This document shows, piece after piece, positions 63,964 through 64,000 of a stretch of DNA of 64,000 nucleotides. The first letter of the stretch is position 1. The number at the start of each line of letters is the position of its first letter. Below the pieces are notes generated by a model, which had not been told where the DNA came from, did no database searches, and worked only from the letters and a program-made list of their open reading frames with translations. Source of the stretch: Litoreibacter janthinus (GTDB lineage Bacteria; Pseudomonadota; Alphaproteobacteria; Rhodobacterales; Rhodobacteraceae); NCBI RefSeq assembly GCF_900111945.1, contig NZ_FOYO01000001.1, positions 2,673,751-2,737,750 on the forward strand. The letters run 5' to 3'. The translations under genes and the position numbers were made by a program.

Positions 63964-63999
63964 AAAGCGGCCTTGGATCCTCGTGACCCGAGCCGCTTT
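63964..63999 (-). terminator. Terminator of a gene entering from the right
   Basis: On the minus strand AAAGCGGC and GCCGCTTT pair around a 20-nt loop, followed by a run of T. It ends transcription of a gene beyond the window edge and separates it from the GTA remnant. Confidence 0.75.
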
Positions 64000-64000
64000 C

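Overview
The window is a 64-kb stretch of chromosome from an alphaproteobacterium of the Rhodobacterales, most likely a marine member of the Roseobacter group. The evidence is a circularly permuted two-piece tmRNA gene, an alphaproteobacterial SspB adaptor, a trgA-trgB-cysK tellurite-resistance locus, a DMSP demethylation operon (dmdA-acuI) next to a BCCT transporter, a gene-transfer-agent (GTA) locus beside cysE, and many lineage-typical small proteins (DUF4169, DUF1326/DUF2182). I see no insertion sequences, CRISPR arrays or replication origin.

Layout. 1-5.5 kb is accessory: a flavin monooxygenase fragment divergent from a TetR regulator with a perfect operator palindrome, a YdeI-like protein, a PPOX-fold protein, and a LuxR-type regulator with an intact acyl-homoserine-lactone pocket facing an SDR/SRPBCC pair across a perfect 20-bp lux box. 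5.7-13 kb holds tRNA-Ser(GGA) and a tight leftward operon cfa-trgA-trgB-cysK-mscS-alaX. 13-15.7 kb is photolyase plus a class V aminotransferase. 15.9-22.9 kb is the DMSP block: a BCCT transporter, the leftward operon DUF2182-DUF1326-DinB-small Cys protein-dmdA-acuI, and a divergent GntR regulator with a clear inverted-repeat operator. 23-26 kb carries a solitary PotD-like binding protein and a large FG-GAP/RTX exoprotein. 26.3-26.6 kb is tmRNA. 26.6-30.2 kb is a chromate-resistance cluster (ArsR-type regulator, NIPSNAP, ABM, rhodanese-ChrB, ChrA) with two matching operators.

30-47 kb is mostly core: sspB, fumC and two small genes, a P450/hydrolase operon, tusA, fused indolepyruvate:ferredoxin oxidoreductase, a LysR regulator, a candidate sRNA, purL, bolA, grxD with a degenerate grx copy, and transketolase. 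47-59.5 kb is zapA, fasciclin, msrB, then lower glycolysis and its exit: two gap genes, pgk, fba, ftsB and pdhA-pdhB-pdhC. fumC, both gap genes and fba have upstream copies of a TGTTA-N4-TAACA-like box. This resembles the site reported for the LacI-family carbon regulator CceR/PckR, and its placement relative to the promoters suggests activation at some genes and repression at others.

The right end (60.4-64 kb) is the most unusual part. It is a GTA cluster reduced to the small terminase, one long open frame that joins the ATPase half of the large terminase to the C-terminal two thirds of the GTA tail/host-specificity protein, and a DUF2793 protein. The portal, capsid and tail genes that normally lie between are missing. 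This is a deletion fusion that has kept a single open reading frame.
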